A stretch of DNA of 64,000 bases from Haliangium sp050303215 (GCF_050303215.1 NZ_JBNLBH010000074.1:40886-104885); one strand, 5' to 3'. Counted from the stretch's first letter, positions 1 to 9,509 are shown. Made by a program: numbers and translations. The notes: a model not told the origin generated them from the sequence alone.

Positions 1-773
1 GAGAACCCGGATCGCTGCCCGACGGTCAGCGTGCCCAGCCCGAGCGAGGTCGGGGGCAGCCGGACCTCGTAGGTGGTGGTGTCGCCGTCGCGCACCACCG
101 CGAACTCGTCTCCGGCGATGGGGCTGGCGTCGGGCGCGAACCAGCGGTGATGGACCTGAGCGCCCTGGACCAGGGCCCAGCCGTATTCGAAGTCATCGCT
201 GGTGTCGTAGCTGGTGCCGTCGTTGTCGGCGACGTCGAAGCCGACCTGGACGCTGTCCCCCTGCCACAGCACATCGCTCGTGGCGGTGTCGTTGGCGTGC
301 GCGTCGTCGCGGACCTCGAAGGCCAGGTAGAGGCCCAGGCTCGGGTGCCAGCGGGCCGCGAAGCGAATCGCCAGCGCTGCGGCCGTGTCGTCGCCGGGGC
401 CCTGGTCCAAGACATAGTCGTCCGGGGCCTGGAGCGTCAGCCAGTGCTCGTCGCTCCACTCGTCTGCGTCTCCGTCCACCGTGATCGCGGTGCTCGCGAC
501 CATCGTCGCGATCAGGACCGGCCCGTCGTCCACGGCGGCGTCCGGACTCGCGTCGACGGCCGCGTCCACCTCCGGCGCGGCGGCGGCGTCAGTGTTGGCG
601 CTAGCGTCCGCGACCACGACCGAGGCGTCGGTCACCGGGGCGGCATCGGCGGGCTCGGTGGGCCCGCCGCCGACCCCGGCCTCATTGAATTGACACCCGG
701 TCGCCGCGACCAGCCAGCAAATCGTCATGCTCAGGCGGGCGAGGGAAGGGCGGGGCGCGTGTACTGCTGGCAT
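1..773 (-). CDS. Partial lipoprotein with CBM9-like domain
   Basis: Reads leftward and runs off the window start, so the C-terminus is missing. The N-terminus has a basic stretch, a hydrophobic segment and a lipobox ending in Cys27 (VAATGC), so an exported lipoprotein is inferred. Residues 28-85 are an Ala/Asp-rich linker. From about residue 88 a beta-rich module begins with ITVDGDADEWSDEHW and continues with YLAFEVRDDAH and VQVGFD, the pattern of family 9 carbohydrate-binding (DOMON-like) modules, which bind sugars or act as ligand modules on secreted proteins. ATG at 773 is used; the in-frame ATG at 728 would keep the lipobox with a very short n-region. Divergent from the kinase gene at 888. 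Ligand unknown. Confidence 0.8.
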   Translation of the reverse strand, partial: MPAVHAPRPSLARLSMTICWLVAATGCQFNEAGVGGGPTEPADAAPVTDASVVVADASANTDAAAAPEVDAAVDASPDAAVDDGPVLIATMVASTAITVDGDADEWSDEHWLTLQAPDDYVLDQGPGDDTAAALAIRFAARWHPSLGLYLAFEVRDDAHANDTATSDVLWQGDSVQVGFDVADNDGTSYDTSDDFEYGWALVQGAQVHHRWFAPDASPIAGDEFAVVRDGDTTTYEVRLPPTSLGLGTLTVGQRSGF

Positions 774-887
774 GGCGTCATCCTATCGCTGCCGGCGATT
801 CCGTCCAAGCGCGCGCTGATGCCTGCTTGGGGGGAGCGCTATGGTATTGTTTTATCCCGCCGACGCACCGGCCGGGTTGGCCCGTTC

Positions 888-3218
888 ATGTCCGACGATA
901 GCCCCGACCCCGACCTCTCCTCGGCCTCGTTGCCGCCGGTCTCGCCCAGCGCCCTCAGCGAGCCGCCGACCGCGCACAACCCGGTGCTGGCCTCCCTCGA
1001 CGACGACGATCGGGCCGCCCTGGCCGGCTTCCTCGACGAGGTTCGGGTCCCGGCCGAGACCCCCGTGGTCCAGGAGGGCGAGAACGAGCGCTCCATGTAC
1101 TTCGTGCTCGCGGGCGAGGCCGTCATCGTCCAGGGGGACATGGACCTGGGCACGGTGCGCCCGGGCGAGCACTTTGGCGAGCTCGGTCTGGTGGCGGCGC
1201 GGCCCCGGGCGGCCTCGGTCTTGGCGGTCACGGCCATGACCCTGGCCCGGCTGTCCCCGGCCGGCTACGAGGCCTTGTGCGCGACTCGCCCGGCGCTGGC
1301 GTGCCGCTTCCTGCAGGCCCTGATGGACGGCGTGGCCTCACGCCTGGCCGACATGACCGAGAGCGTGGGCCTGCTGCTGCACGAGCGCTCGTTGCCGCGT
1401 CGCACCCGGGTGCGGGTGTTGATCCAGGATCAGCCCCGGATGGTCCGCGCCGGCACCCCGGTGGGCGCGCTGGTGCCGCATACCATCGACGGCCGTCGAG
1501 TGGTCGCGGCCCTCATCGATCGCAAGCTGGTGGCGCTGCTCGCGCCGGTGGTCTCCGAGTGCAGCATCGAGCCCCTCACCACCGCCCACTGGGAGGTTCA
1601 GCGCATCTACCGCCACAGCATCGGGCTGCTCCTGCTCGAGGCCGCCCGCCGCTGCGCCGCCCCGCCGCTGCACATGGAACACTCCGTGGGCTTCGCCCAG
1701 CGCGTGGCCGTGTGCTGGCCGGACGAGGCCGATGAGGCCGCGCGCGCGCACCTGGCCGAGACCCTCGCCGACACCATGCGCGAGCTGGCGGCCGAGGACC
1801 GGCCCCTGCGCGAGGAGCTGTGGGCCGTGGACGAGGCCCGCGAGCACTTCACCGCCGCCGGCTGGACCGAGGCCGTCGAGCTGCTGCGCATCTGGCGCGA
1901 CTTTTCGGTCCGCCTGGTCTCCTACGGCGCGGTGTACGCCCTGCGCATGGGCCCCCTGATCCCCTCCACCGGCCTCATCGAAGGGTTTCGAATCCTCCCC
2001 GACGACCACGGCTTGCTGCTCCTGTACGGCAGCCACGCCGCCTCGCGCCCCATCCCGGTCGAGCTCGACGAGTCGTCACCGGCGGCCGGTCCGGCGCCCT
2101 CGGCGGCGCTAGCGGCCGAGCCCGAGACCCTGGAGGCGGCCGCCGCCGAGCCCGCCCCCGGCGACGGTTCGGACGGCGAGTCGATCATCGAGCAGAGCTT
2201 CGTCAGCTTCGAGGCCCGGGTGGCCTCGCAGCACGCCACGGTCATGACCGAGGAGCACACCCGCTGGCTCGCGGCCCTGCGCATGAGCAGCGTCGGCGCC
2301 TTCAACCGGGCCTGCATCGACGGCGACGTGGCCCAGCTCATCATGGTGAGCGAGGGGTTTCAGGAGAAACGCATCGGCCGCATCGCCGACGAGATCCGGG
2401 CCTGCGACCCCCTGGTCAAGGTCGTGTGCATCGCCGGGCCGACCTCGTCGGGCAAGAGCACCTTCATCCGCCGCCTGCGGGTGCAGCTTCAGGTGAGCGG
2501 CCTGCGCCCGGTGGGCCTGTCCCTCGACGACTACTACGTCGACCGCCACCAGACCCCGCGCGACGCCGGCGGCGAGTACGACTTCGAGGCCTTCGAAGCC
2601 ATGCGGGTCGACCTCCTCGGCGATCACATCAGCCGCCTGCTCGCCGGCGAGACCGTCGAGACCGCCCGCTACGACTTCCTCACCGGCCGCAGCTACGCCG
2701 CCGGCGGCCCTACGATCCAACTGGGCGCGCACGACGTGCTCATGCTCGAGGGCATCCACGGCCTCAACCCCCGGCTGCTCACCAGCATCCCCGGCCCGCG
2801 GGTGTTTCGGGTCTTCGTCTGTCCCCTGGCCCAGCTCCCCTTCGACCGCCTCACCCGCGTGCACGCCTCCGACGTGCGCCTCATCCGCCGCATCGTGCGC
2901 GACCGCCACGGCCGCGGCTACAACGCGGCCGAGAACGTCATCCGCTGGCCCTCCGTGCGCGCCGGCGAGCGCAAGCACATCTTCCCCTTCCAGCGCTACG
3001 CCGACGCCGTCTTCGACTCCTCGCTCATCTACGAGCTGTCGGTGCTCAAGGTGTACGCCGAGCGCTACCTGCTCGAGGTCCCGCAGAAGCACCCCGCCTA
3101 CACCACCGCCTACCGGCTGCTGGGCCTGCTCGACCGCTTCGTCACCATCTACCCCGATCGCGTGCCCGCCACCTCGCTCCTGCGCGAGTTCATCGGCGGC
3201 AGCGGCTTCGACTACTAG
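888..3218 (+). CDS. cNMP-binding / TGS-like / uridine kinase fusion
   Basis: A 776-residue protein with three parts. Residues about 25-150 form a cyclic-nucleotide-binding fold (VQEGENERSMYFVLAGEA, then PGEHFGELGLVAARPRAASV). Residues about 165-400 resemble the TGS plus second-additional-domain region of threonyl-tRNA synthetase that precedes the kinase in some clostridial nucleoside kinases (RVLIQDQPRMVRAGTPVGAL, then VQRIYRHSIGLLLLEAARR). Residues about 505-776 are a P-loop PRK/uridine kinase with Walker A GPTSSGKST and the LSLDDYYVDR motif. A low-complexity linker separates the last two. The role inferred is ATP-dependent phosphorylation of a nucleoside or related metabolite, possibly gated by a cyclic nucleotide. 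The frame stays open far upstream, but that part is antisense to the lipoprotein gene; ATG 888 opens the conserved region. Confidence 0.85.
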   Translation: MSDDSPDPDLSSASLPPVSPSALSEPPTAHNPVLASLDDDDRAALAGFLDEVRVPAETPVVQEGENERSMYFVLAGEAVIVQGDMDLGTVRPGEHFGELGLVAARPRAASVLAVTAMTLARLSPAGYEALCATRPALACRFLQALMDGVASRLADMTESVGLLLHERSLPRRTRVRVLIQDQPRMVRAGTPVGALVPHTIDGRRVVAALIDRKLVALLAPVVSECSIEPLTTAHWEVQRIYRHSIGLLLLEAARRCAAPPLHMEHSVGFAQRVAVCWPDEADEAARAHLAETLADTMRELAAEDRPLREELWAVDEAREHFTAAGWTEAVELLRIWRDFSVRLVSYGAVYALRMGPLIPSTGLIEGFRILPDDHGLLLLYGSHAASRPIPVELDESSPAAGPAPSAALAAEPETLEAAAAEPAPGDGSDGESIIEQSFVSFEARVASQHATVMTEEHTRWLAALRMSSVGAFNRACIDGDVAQLIMVSEGFQEKRIGRIADEIRACDPLVKVVCIAGPTSSGKSTFIRRLRVQLQVSGLRPVGLSLDDYYVDRHQTPRDAGGEYDFEAFEAMRVDLLGDHISRLLAGETVETARYDFLTGRSYAAGGPTIQLGAHDVLMLEGIHGLNPRLLTSIPGPRVFRVFVCPLAQLPFDRLTRVHASDVRLIRRIVRDRHGRGYNAAENVIRWPSVRAGERKHIFPFQRYADAVFDSSLIYELSVLKVYAERYLLEVPQKHPAYTTAYRLLGLLDRFVTIYPDRVPATSLLREFIGGSGFDY

Positions 3219-3247
3219 CCGTGCCCGGCGCGGGGTATGCTGTGCCC

Positions 3248-4240
3248 GTGAGCGCGCCATTCGCCAGCGAGGTGGACGCCCGGCCCGAGCGGCCCCCGAT
3301 CCCGCGTGTGCACTTCGTCCCCGACGCGGACCCGGGCGCGAGCCCGGCGCCCGCGCGCGCGCCCGAGTCGTGGCGCGAGGTCCTGGCCGGCCTGTTCCGG
3401 GGCGAGCTGTTCGTGTTCCCGGCCACCGCGGCCTCGCGAGCCCTGGTCGCCGCCGCGCGCGAGTGCCTGGGCCAGGTCGTGGGCCCGGACGCCCAGCCCG
3501 CCGCCGCCACCGCCACCGCGACCGCCGACGCCGACGCCGCCGACGCGTGGCGTTGTCCCGCGCTCAGCGCGGCCCAGGTGCGGGCGGTGCGGGCCGCTTT
3601 GTACGCTCGCCCCGAGCTCCCGGCCCGGGCCGCCCGGGTCGTGGCCTCGCTCGGCTTCCCGGCCCGTACCCGCCTCGACGCCCCCCGCCTGCGCGTCATC
3701 ACCGCCGGGGCCGAACGCGAGCCCGCCGCGGCCCCGGTGTACGTGGCCCACCGCGACACCTGGTACGGCTGCGCCCAGGCCCAGGTCAACTGGTGGATGC
3801 CCGTCTTCGACACCCCGTCCGAGCAGGCCTTCGTGTTCTACCCTGACGCCTTCGCCCGGGCCGTGGCCAACACCTCGGCCGGCTTCGACTACGAGCGCTG
3901 GATGGCCGCCATCGGCTGGCACGGCGAGGCCCCGGTCGAGGCCTACCCCCAGCCCACGGCCGCGGCCTACGCCGAGCTCACCCGGGCCCGTGAGCGCCGC
4001 TTCGACTTCGGGGCCGGCGACATCCTCCTGTTCGCGGCCGCCCAGCTCCACCAGACCCGGCCCAACCCCATCGCCGGCACCAGCCGGCTCAGCGTCGACA
4101 TCCGCACCGTCATCGACCCATCGTCCGAGGACCTCGCCGGGCCCGGGGCCGCCGGTCGCTGGGCCGCGCCCAACGTCGACAACGCCTCGACCGGGGCCGA
4201 CACCCGGGTGGCGCGCGAGTTCGCCCCGGGCGCGGGCTGA
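3248..4240 (+). CDS. 2-oxoglutarate/Fe(II) oxygenase-like protein
   Basis: 330 residues beginning 29 bp after the kinase stop, so probably co-transcribed with it. The middle contains VAHRDTWYG (an HxD pair near residue 166), followed about 100 residues later by QLHQTRPNP and TSRLSV. His-x-Asp, a distal His and a following Arg is the facial triad plus 2-oxoglutarate-binding Arg of cupin-type 2OG-Fe(II) oxygenases (phytanoyl-CoA hydroxylase-like). GDILLF before the distal His fits this fold. Residues about 80-100 are an Ala/Thr/Asp-rich insert. Substrate unknown; a cytosolic hydroxylase is inferred. GTG 3248 is chosen over in-frame GTGs at 3221 and 3242 because it leaves the least upstream low-complexity sequence; this choice is uncertain. 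Confidence 0.6.
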   Translation: MSAPFASEVDARPERPPIPRVHFVPDADPGASPAPARAPESWREVLAGLFRGELFVFPATAASRALVAAARECLGQVVGPDAQPAAATATATADADAADAWRCPALSAAQVRAVRAALYARPELPARAARVVASLGFPARTRLDAPRLRVITAGAEREPAAAPVYVAHRDTWYGCAQAQVNWWMPVFDTPSEQAFVFYPDAFARAVANTSAGFDYERWMAAIGWHGEAPVEAYPQPTAAAYAELTRARERRFDFGAGDILLFAAAQLHQTRPNPIAGTSRLSVDIRTVIDPSSEDLAGPGAAGRWAAPNVDNASTGADTRVAREFAPGAG

Positions 4241-4264
4241 GGCCGCCCGGCGGCGCCCAGGCCG

Positions 4265-5266
4265 CTACCCGCCGGGGCCCAGCAAGGGCGCGATCGCGGC
4301 CGCCGCCCGGGCCTCGCGCGCGGCCGCGTCGCCGCTCAGCTCGACCGCGTCTACGCCGCGGGCGCCAAGCTCGTCCCGGAGCAGGTCGAGGGTGCGCGCG
4401 CGGGTGTCGGGGCCCACCCGGTGCACGTCCGGGGCGAAGGGCACATCGGGCAGGCACAGCAGGGTGAGCTCGTAGGGCCGGGCCGCGGCGGCCTCGACCG
4501 CGGCAGCGAGCGCGGGCGCCACCCGCCCGTACAGCAAGCGCGACCACACCAGCGTGGTCACCGCGTCGGTGTCGCAGATCAGCACCCGCCGGGCCGACCG
4601 GGCCAGGGCCTGCTCGTCGGCGACCTGGCCGCGCACGAACTCCACCAGGTCGGCCTCGTCGATGCGGCCGTCGTGCAGGCGGATCACGGTTTCGGCGTAC
4701 TCGGGCACCCAGACGGTGTCGAAGCGCCGGGCCAGAGCCCGGGCCAGCGTCGACTTGCCGCTCGACTCCGGGCCCACGATCCGCACCCGCTTGACGAAGT
4801 ACGGCCGCACCACCCGGGGCAGGGCGTCGAACCAGCCCATGGGGTCGGCGCGCACGGCCGTGCCGCTGAGCGGGCCGTCGCCCACGGTCAGCGCGCGGCG
4901 GTCGCGATCCACGGGCACGAAGCGGGCCCCGAGCACCTCGGCCAGCCGGGGCCCGTAGTCCTCGGACGCCAGCACCACGTCCGGCGGCCAGGGCAGGGCC
5001 CGGCGCAGGCTGTCGCGCCAGATGTCCCAGAAGCGCGGGTGCGCGGCCGGCTCCTGGGGGTTGAGATCGACCAGGTGGACGAGGTGACAGTCGGGGAACA
5101 TCTCCTGCATCCAGGCCAGCCGCAGCTCGGACGGGATGGGCTCATCGACGACCTTCTCCACCACCACCGCGACCTCGTCGCAGTACGCGCGGGCGAAGTC
5201 CACCAGGTGCACGTGGCCGAGGTGCGGGGGCATGAACTTGCCCAGCACCATGCCGCGCACGCTCAC
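4265..5266 (-). CDS. nadR: NadR-type NMN adenylyltransferase / nicotinamide riboside kinase
   Basis: 333 residues. The N-terminal half is a nucleotidyltransferase with the signature KFMPPHLGHVH (residues 10-20), expected to adenylate NMN to NAD. The C-terminal half is a P-loop kinase with GPESSGKSTLARAL near residue 165, expected to phosphorylate nicotinamide riboside. This is the domain order of NadR without its N-terminal HTH, so a salvage enzyme rather than a repressor. The GTG start shares a GTGA overlap with the stop of the upstream adenylation-reductase gene, implying translational coupling. ATG at 5251 is an alternative start five codons in, directly before the nucleotidyltransferase strand. 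Convergent with the oxygenase-like gene, 24 bp between stops. Confidence 0.88.
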   Translation of the reverse strand: MSVRGMVLGKFMPPHLGHVHLVDFARAYCDEVAVVVEKVVDEPIPSELRLAWMQEMFPDCHLVHLVDLNPQEPAAHPRFWDIWRDSLRRALPWPPDVVLASEDYGPRLAEVLGARFVPVDRDRRALTVGDGPLSGTAVRADPMGWFDALPRVVRPYFVKRVRIVGPESSGKSTLARALARRFDTVWVPEYAETVIRLHDGRIDEADLVEFVRGQVADEQALARSARRVLICDTDAVTTLVWSRLLYGRVAPALAAAVEAAAARPYELTLLCLPDVPFAPDVHRVGPDTRARTLDLLRDELGARGVDAVELSGDAAAREARAAAAIAPLLGPGG

Positions 5267-8200
5267 GCGCCCGCCTCCGCGTCGGGCCGGGGGGCCGGCA
5301 GGGACAGGACCCGGGCCGCGTAGCGCGCCAGCAGGGCCGGCGTGGCCCGCGGTCGGGTCAGGCCCAGCGGGGCCAGCGCGGCCTCGGCGCGGTCGGCGTC
5401 GAAGCGCATCCCGGTGGCCTGGAACAGATCGAGGCCGCGATGGCGAGCCCGGCCCGGCCCGGCCAGCCCCCGGCACAGGCCCAGCAGCACCGCCGCGCGG
5501 CCGAGCGCACGACCCGATTCGAGCGACCCCGGCGACCCCGGCGCGGCCCCGACCCCGAGGCCCTCGGCGCCGGCGAGCAGGCGGTCGCGAAACCTGTCTT
5601 CGTCCACCAGGTCGAGCGCGACCCCGCACGCGCGCATGGCCTCGATCCAGCCCCGCAGCGGCACCGGCTCGCGACCGGCCAGGTGATACACCGCCCCCGC
5701 CCGGACCGGGCTCAGGCTCAGCGCCGCGATGGCCTCGGCCGCGTAGCTCACCGGGGTGACGTCGAAGGCCAGCCGGTCGAGCCAGGCCTCGGGCACCGCT
5801 CCGACCGCGGCCAGGCCGCGGGTGAACATCGTCAAGAAGTCGCGCGCGGGCAGGGCCCCGCGCTCCGGATCGCCCGTGATCAGGCCCGGGCGATAGTGCG
5901 CGATCGCCAGCTCAGCGCCCGGCACCCGCGCCAGCACCCGCTCGGCCGCCCACTTGCTCTGGGCGTAGCCGCCGTACACGGCCGTGGCCGCGCCGATGTC
6001 GTCGTCCTCGCCCACCGGCCCCGGGGCCCGGTCCGTGGCCACGAACACTGACAGCGTGGACACCGCGTGCAGGGCCGTGGCCGCGCCGTCGAGGCACAGC
6101 CGCGCCACCGCGGCGGTGCCGTCCAGGTTGTGCGGGGCCAGGGCCGACAGCGGCGCTACCAGGTTGACCGCGGCCGCGCAGTGGATCACCGCCTCGACGC
6201 TGTCGGCCAGGCGCTGATAGGCCGCGTCGCTCAGGCCCAGGCACGGTCGGCTGAGGTCGCCGGGCACCACCTCGATGCGCGCGCCCACGGCCGCGAAGCT
6301 GCCGGGTCGGTGGCGATCGCAGGCCGCGGCCAGCCGCACCCGCGCGTGCTCGACCGAGTCGGCGCGGACCAAACACCGCAGCGGCGCCCGGGTGCGCTCG
6401 GCCAGCGCCAACACCACCCGCGCGCCCAGGAATCCGGTGGCGCCCGTCACCAGCAGCGTGCCCCCGGCCGGTCTCGACCCGGCCCCGGCGCCGCCCGGGG
6501 CCCCAATCCCGGCCTCAATCCCAGACGACGAGCGTGTTGCTCCCGCGAACATCCGCTCCGCGACCCTGGCCGCGTGCGCGTCGAGGGCCTGGGGCGACAG
6601 CGCCCGAGCGTCCACCGCGCCCGCGGCCAGCGCCTGCAGCGGCACGTCCGCGGCCAGCGCTGCGGCGTCCACCGACAGCCCGGCCAGCTCGCACGCGGCC
6701 GCCATCTCCAGCACCGACAGCGAGTCGCCACCCAACGCCATGAAGCCACGGGTCAGATCGAGCCCGGCGCCGGCCGGGCCATCTTCGACCAAGTGGCCGA
6801 GCACCGCCCGGGCTGCGGCCGCCACCACCTGCTCGGCCGGGGCGAGCGGGACCGCCGAGCTCGGCGTCGACGAACCCGCGCCGGCCTCGGCGTCGGCGCC
6901 GGCCTCGGCGTTGGCGGTCGGCCGGTCCCACGCCGCCACCGCCGCGCCGTCGATCTTGCCGCTCGTGGTCCGCGGCAGCCGCGGCACCACATCGATGCGC
7001 TGCGGGATCATCCACCCCGGCACCCGGGCCGCCAGGTGTCGGGCCAGCTCGGCCCGGGTTGGCGCGCGCCCGGGCCGGGGCTCGACCGCGGCCACCAGCA
7101 CCGACCGCCCCCGAGCGCCGGCGGCGCGGGTGCTCACGTACGCCGCGGCCACCTCCGGATGCGCCATCAGCGCGGCCTCTACCTCCTCCGGAGCGACCAG
7201 CCGGCCGCGGATTTTGACCTGGCGGTCGACCCGGCCCAGGAAGCGCCACTGCCCGTCGGGGTCGCGCACTACCCGGTCGCCGGTCAGGAAGCAGCGCTCG
7301 CCGGCCACGGTGGCGAAGCGCTCGGCGTCGAGCGCCGAGCGGGCGATGTAGCCGCGCGCGACCTGCGCCCCGGCGATGGCGAGCTGGCCGGCCACACCCG
7401 CCGGCAGCTCGGCCCCGGCCTCGTCCACCACCCGGTAGCGCACGCCCGCCAGCGGCTGGCCCAGCAGCGGCCGGTCCCAGTCCGGCCCGCACCGCGCCAC
7501 GCTGGTGCACACCGTCGCCTCGGTGGGCCCGTACACCACCAGCAGCCGCACCCGTCGCGACCACGCCCGCACCACCTCGGCCGCGCACACCTCGCCCCCG
7601 ATCACCACCGTGGCCAGGCTCGGCGGCGCTTGCGCCGGGTCGAGCAGGGCCAGCAGCGCCGGCGGCAAGTCGGCGTAGGTCACGGCGCGGGCGCGCATGA
7701 GCGCGAACAGCGCCGCGGGCGTCGGCGGGCCCTGGGCCAGGGCCGACTCGATGCACAGGCAAGCCCCGGACCCGAGCGCCGTGAAGATGTCCGATAGCGC
7801 TGCGTCGAAGCCGATGTCGAGCACGAACAGCGACCGCGCTCCCGGTCCCAGCTCGAACCAGTCGATCTGCTGGGCCAGCATCGAGGCCAGGCCGCGATGC
7901 TCGACCGCGACCCCTTTCGGACGCCCGGTCGAGCCCGAGGTCCAGCAGGCATAGGCCAGGTCTTGGGGCCGGGCCGGCACCGGCGCCGCCAACGGGGCCG
8001 CCGCGGCCGCCTCCGCGATGCTCACCGTCTTTACCCCCGCCCGCCCTGCGCCGGCGTCGGCGTCCGTTTGGCCGGCCCCGCACAGGATCCAGCGCATCTT
8101 GCCATCGTCGATCTGCAGCCCCCGGCGGGCCACGGGCTGGGCCGGATCGAGCACCGCGAAGGCCGCGCCCGCGGCCCAGGTGCCCAGCATGGCCGCGATC

Positions 8201-8484
8201 AGGGCCGGCGACTTGTCGGCCGCGATGCCGACCAGCTCGTCCCGGCCTACCCCTCGCGCGACCAAGCTCGCGCCGATACCCAGCGCGGCCCGGGCCAGCT
8301 CGCCGTAGCGGTAGCCGAGGCGGCCATCCACCAAGATGGCCTCGGCCTCGGGCTGGGCTGCGGCCTGGGCCAAGAAGCGCTCGATCACGGTGGCGGCCGG
8401 CACCGCTCCAGCATATCCGACAACCGGCCGTGGCGGCACCGTCGTGTCCCGGCGCGACGCGGGCGTCGTCGTCAGGCTACGCAC
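5263..8484 (-). CDS. NRPS-like adenylation-carrier-thioester reductase protein
   Basis: 1073 residues with A-T-R architecture. The adenylation domain (about 30-515) shows TSGSTGRPKGVAVEH (A3), YGPTEATVCTS (A5), GRVDRQVKIRG (A8) and the Lys of TTSGKID (A10). The carrier domain carries LGGDSL, with the phosphopantetheine Ser near residue 587. The reductase domain (about 670-1065) has the Rossmann motif VTGATGFLG and a YAQSKW catalytic Tyr/Lys pair. Known A-T-R proteins (carboxylic acid reductases, Lys2, NRPS-like enzymes) activate an acid, load it on the carrier and release an aldehyde or alcohol with NAD(P)H. No condensation domain is present. Substrate not predicted. The start may instead be GTG 8403, just before the conserved region. 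Its stop overlaps the nadR start. Confidence 0.9.
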   Translation of the reverse strand: MRSLTTTPASRRDTTVPPRPVVGYAGAVPAATVIERFLAQAAAQPEAEAILVDGRLGYRYGELARAALGIGASLVARGVGRDELVGIAADKSPALIAAMLGTWAAGAAFAVLDPAQPVARRGLQIDDGKMRWILCGAGQTDADAGAGRAGVKTVSIAEAAAAAPLAAPVPARPQDLAYACWTSGSTGRPKGVAVEHRGLASMLAQQIDWFELGPGARSLFVLDIGFDAALSDIFTALGSGACLCIESALAQGPPTPAALFALMRARAVTYADLPPALLALLDPAQAPPSLATVVIGGEVCAAEVVRAWSRRVRLLVVYGPTEATVCTSVARCGPDWDRPLLGQPLAGVRYRVVDEAGAELPAGVAGQLAIAGAQVARGYIARSALDAERFATVAGERCFLTGDRVVRDPDGQWRFLGRVDRQVKIRGRLVAPEEVEAALMAHPEVAAAYVSTRAAGARGRSVLVAAVEPRPGRAPTRAELARHLAARVPGWMIPQRIDVVPRLPRTTSGKIDGAAVAAWDRPTANAEAGADAEAGAGSSTPSSAVPLAPAEQVVAAAARAVLGHLVEDGPAGAGLDLTRGFMALGGDSLSVLEMAAACELAGLSVDAAALAADVPLQALAAGAVDARALSPQALDAHAARVAERMFAGATRSSSGIEAGIGAPGGAGAGSRPAGGTLLVTGATGFLGARVVLALAERTRAPLRCLVRADSVEHARVRLAAACDRHRPGSFAAVGARIEVVPGDLSRPCLGLSDAAYQRLADSVEAVIHCAAAVNLVAPLSALAPHNLDGTAAVARLCLDGAATALHAVSTLSVFVATDRAPGPVGEDDDIGAATAVYGGYAQSKWAAERVLARVPGAELAIAHYRPGLITGDPERGALPARDFLTMFTRGLAAVGAVPEAWLDRLAFDVTPVSYAAEAIAALSLSPVRAGAVYHLAGREPVPLRGWIEAMRACGVALDLVDEDRFRDRLLAGAEGLGVGAAPGSPGSLESGRALGRAAVLLGLCRGLAGPGRARHRGLDLFQATGMRFDADRAEAALAPLGLTRPRATPALLARYAARVLSLPAPRPDAEAGA

Positions 8485-8573
8485 GGGCGTCGTCGCCTGC
8501 CGATCTGCCGAGCGCCGCGGGGGCGCGGGCGCGTGGTCGCCGCGGACATGAGCGCGGCGCGGGCCCGATCACT

Positions 8574-9233
8574 CTACAAGGTGCCCTCCCGGTCGCCGAT
8601 CGCCGCGTCTTCCTCCTCGGGGATGAAGCAGCTCCCATCGTCGCAGCGCTCGCCGCGGAGGCAGCAGCCGCCGCCGCACGGGCTCTCGCCCGGGTGGCAG
8701 TCCCCCGGTCCGTTCGGGCCCGGGCGCATGGGGTCGAGGGGACCGATGAAGCAGGTGCCGGGCGCGCACACCTCCTCGCGCTCGATCGACGCCGACAACT
8801 CGGACATCTGTCCGGCCGCGGTGACGAGCTGGCCGACGCAGGACAGATCGCCGGACTGCTTCGTGCACGCCAGCTCCACGGTCAGGCCCTCGAACGGGCC
8901 GCTGCAGTCATTGCTCTCGATGAAGAGCTGCCCCGGGGCTTCTTCGTAGCTCGAGAACCGGCACAGCACCTTCGCCGACAGGTACACGGCTCCCGCGATC
9001 GCGTTCGAGCCCAGGCGCAGGATGTACAGCCCCGGGTTGGGCTTGAACGCCTTCTTGGCCCACAGCGCGCTGTAGCTGCCGGGGCCGGACCAGGTGATGT
9101 CGGGGTCGCCGGGCTCGAAGGTCAACGAGGCCTGGCTGTCGTCGACGTCGATGTCTTCCTGGGGGGCCATGACGCAGGCGGTGAAGGCCGCCGTCATCAT
9201 CGCGATGCAGAGGGTGGTAGACAGTGACTTCAT
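8574..9233 (-). CDS. Cysteine-rich secreted lipoprotein
   Basis: 219 residues. A signal sequence ends in a lipobox with Cys20 (TAAFTAC), and a GGAGAG ribosome site lies five bases before the ATG. The central part is beta-rich with scattered Cys (VLCRFSSYEE, VELACTKQSGDLSC) and no recognised family. The tail from about residue 160 is Cys/Gly/Pro-rich (CGGGCCLRGERCDDGSC), a compact disulfide-knot pattern like the myxobacterial surface cysteine motifs. Predicted outer-membrane or periplasmic lipoprotein of unknown function. It lies 89 bp upstream of the adenylation-reductase gene on the same strand and could share its transcript. Confidence 0.75.
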   Translation of the reverse strand: MKSLSTTLCIAMMTAAFTACVMAPQEDIDVDDSQASLTFEPGDPDITWSGPGSYSALWAKKAFKPNPGLYILRLGSNAIAGAVYLSAKVLCRFSSYEEAPGQLFIESNDCSGPFEGLTVELACTKQSGDLSCVGQLVTAAGQMSELSASIEREEVCAPGTCFIGPLDPMRPGPNGPGDCHPGESPCGGGCCLRGERCDDGSCFIPEEEDAAIGDREGTL

Positions 9234-9509
9234 GGTTTCTCTCCGTGAGTGGGAATCTGATGAAAATGAATCGCCGGCGGGCCGCCGGGCGCGAGGGAGG
9301 CTCGCGCCGGCGACCTGGGTTGGGCTCGGGCGAGGCCGGTCGATGTCGGCCTCGTCGTCCGTGCAGAAGCAAGAAGGGCGCGAACCCGATCCTCACCGGG
9401 CCCGCGCCGCACACTGGAAGGGACGAACATCGCGACGCTCATCGACGCCGGCGGGCGCGCGCGGACTGGCTTGCACGCGCGCGCCGGGTGGCGTTCGAGC
9501 GTCCGGGGA

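Noticed and set aside
147..887. Open reading frame extending the cNMP-kinase gene upstream by about 250 codons
   Set aside because: It is antisense to the CBM9-like lipoprotein gene and has an Arg/Gly/Val-rich composition typical of GC-rich antisense frames. The conserved domain begins after ATG 888.
1820..3247. Long open frame leading into the oxygenase-like gene
   Set aside because: Arg/Pro/Ala-rich and out of frame with the kinase motifs in the same DNA. Only the part after 3248 has coherent domain motifs.
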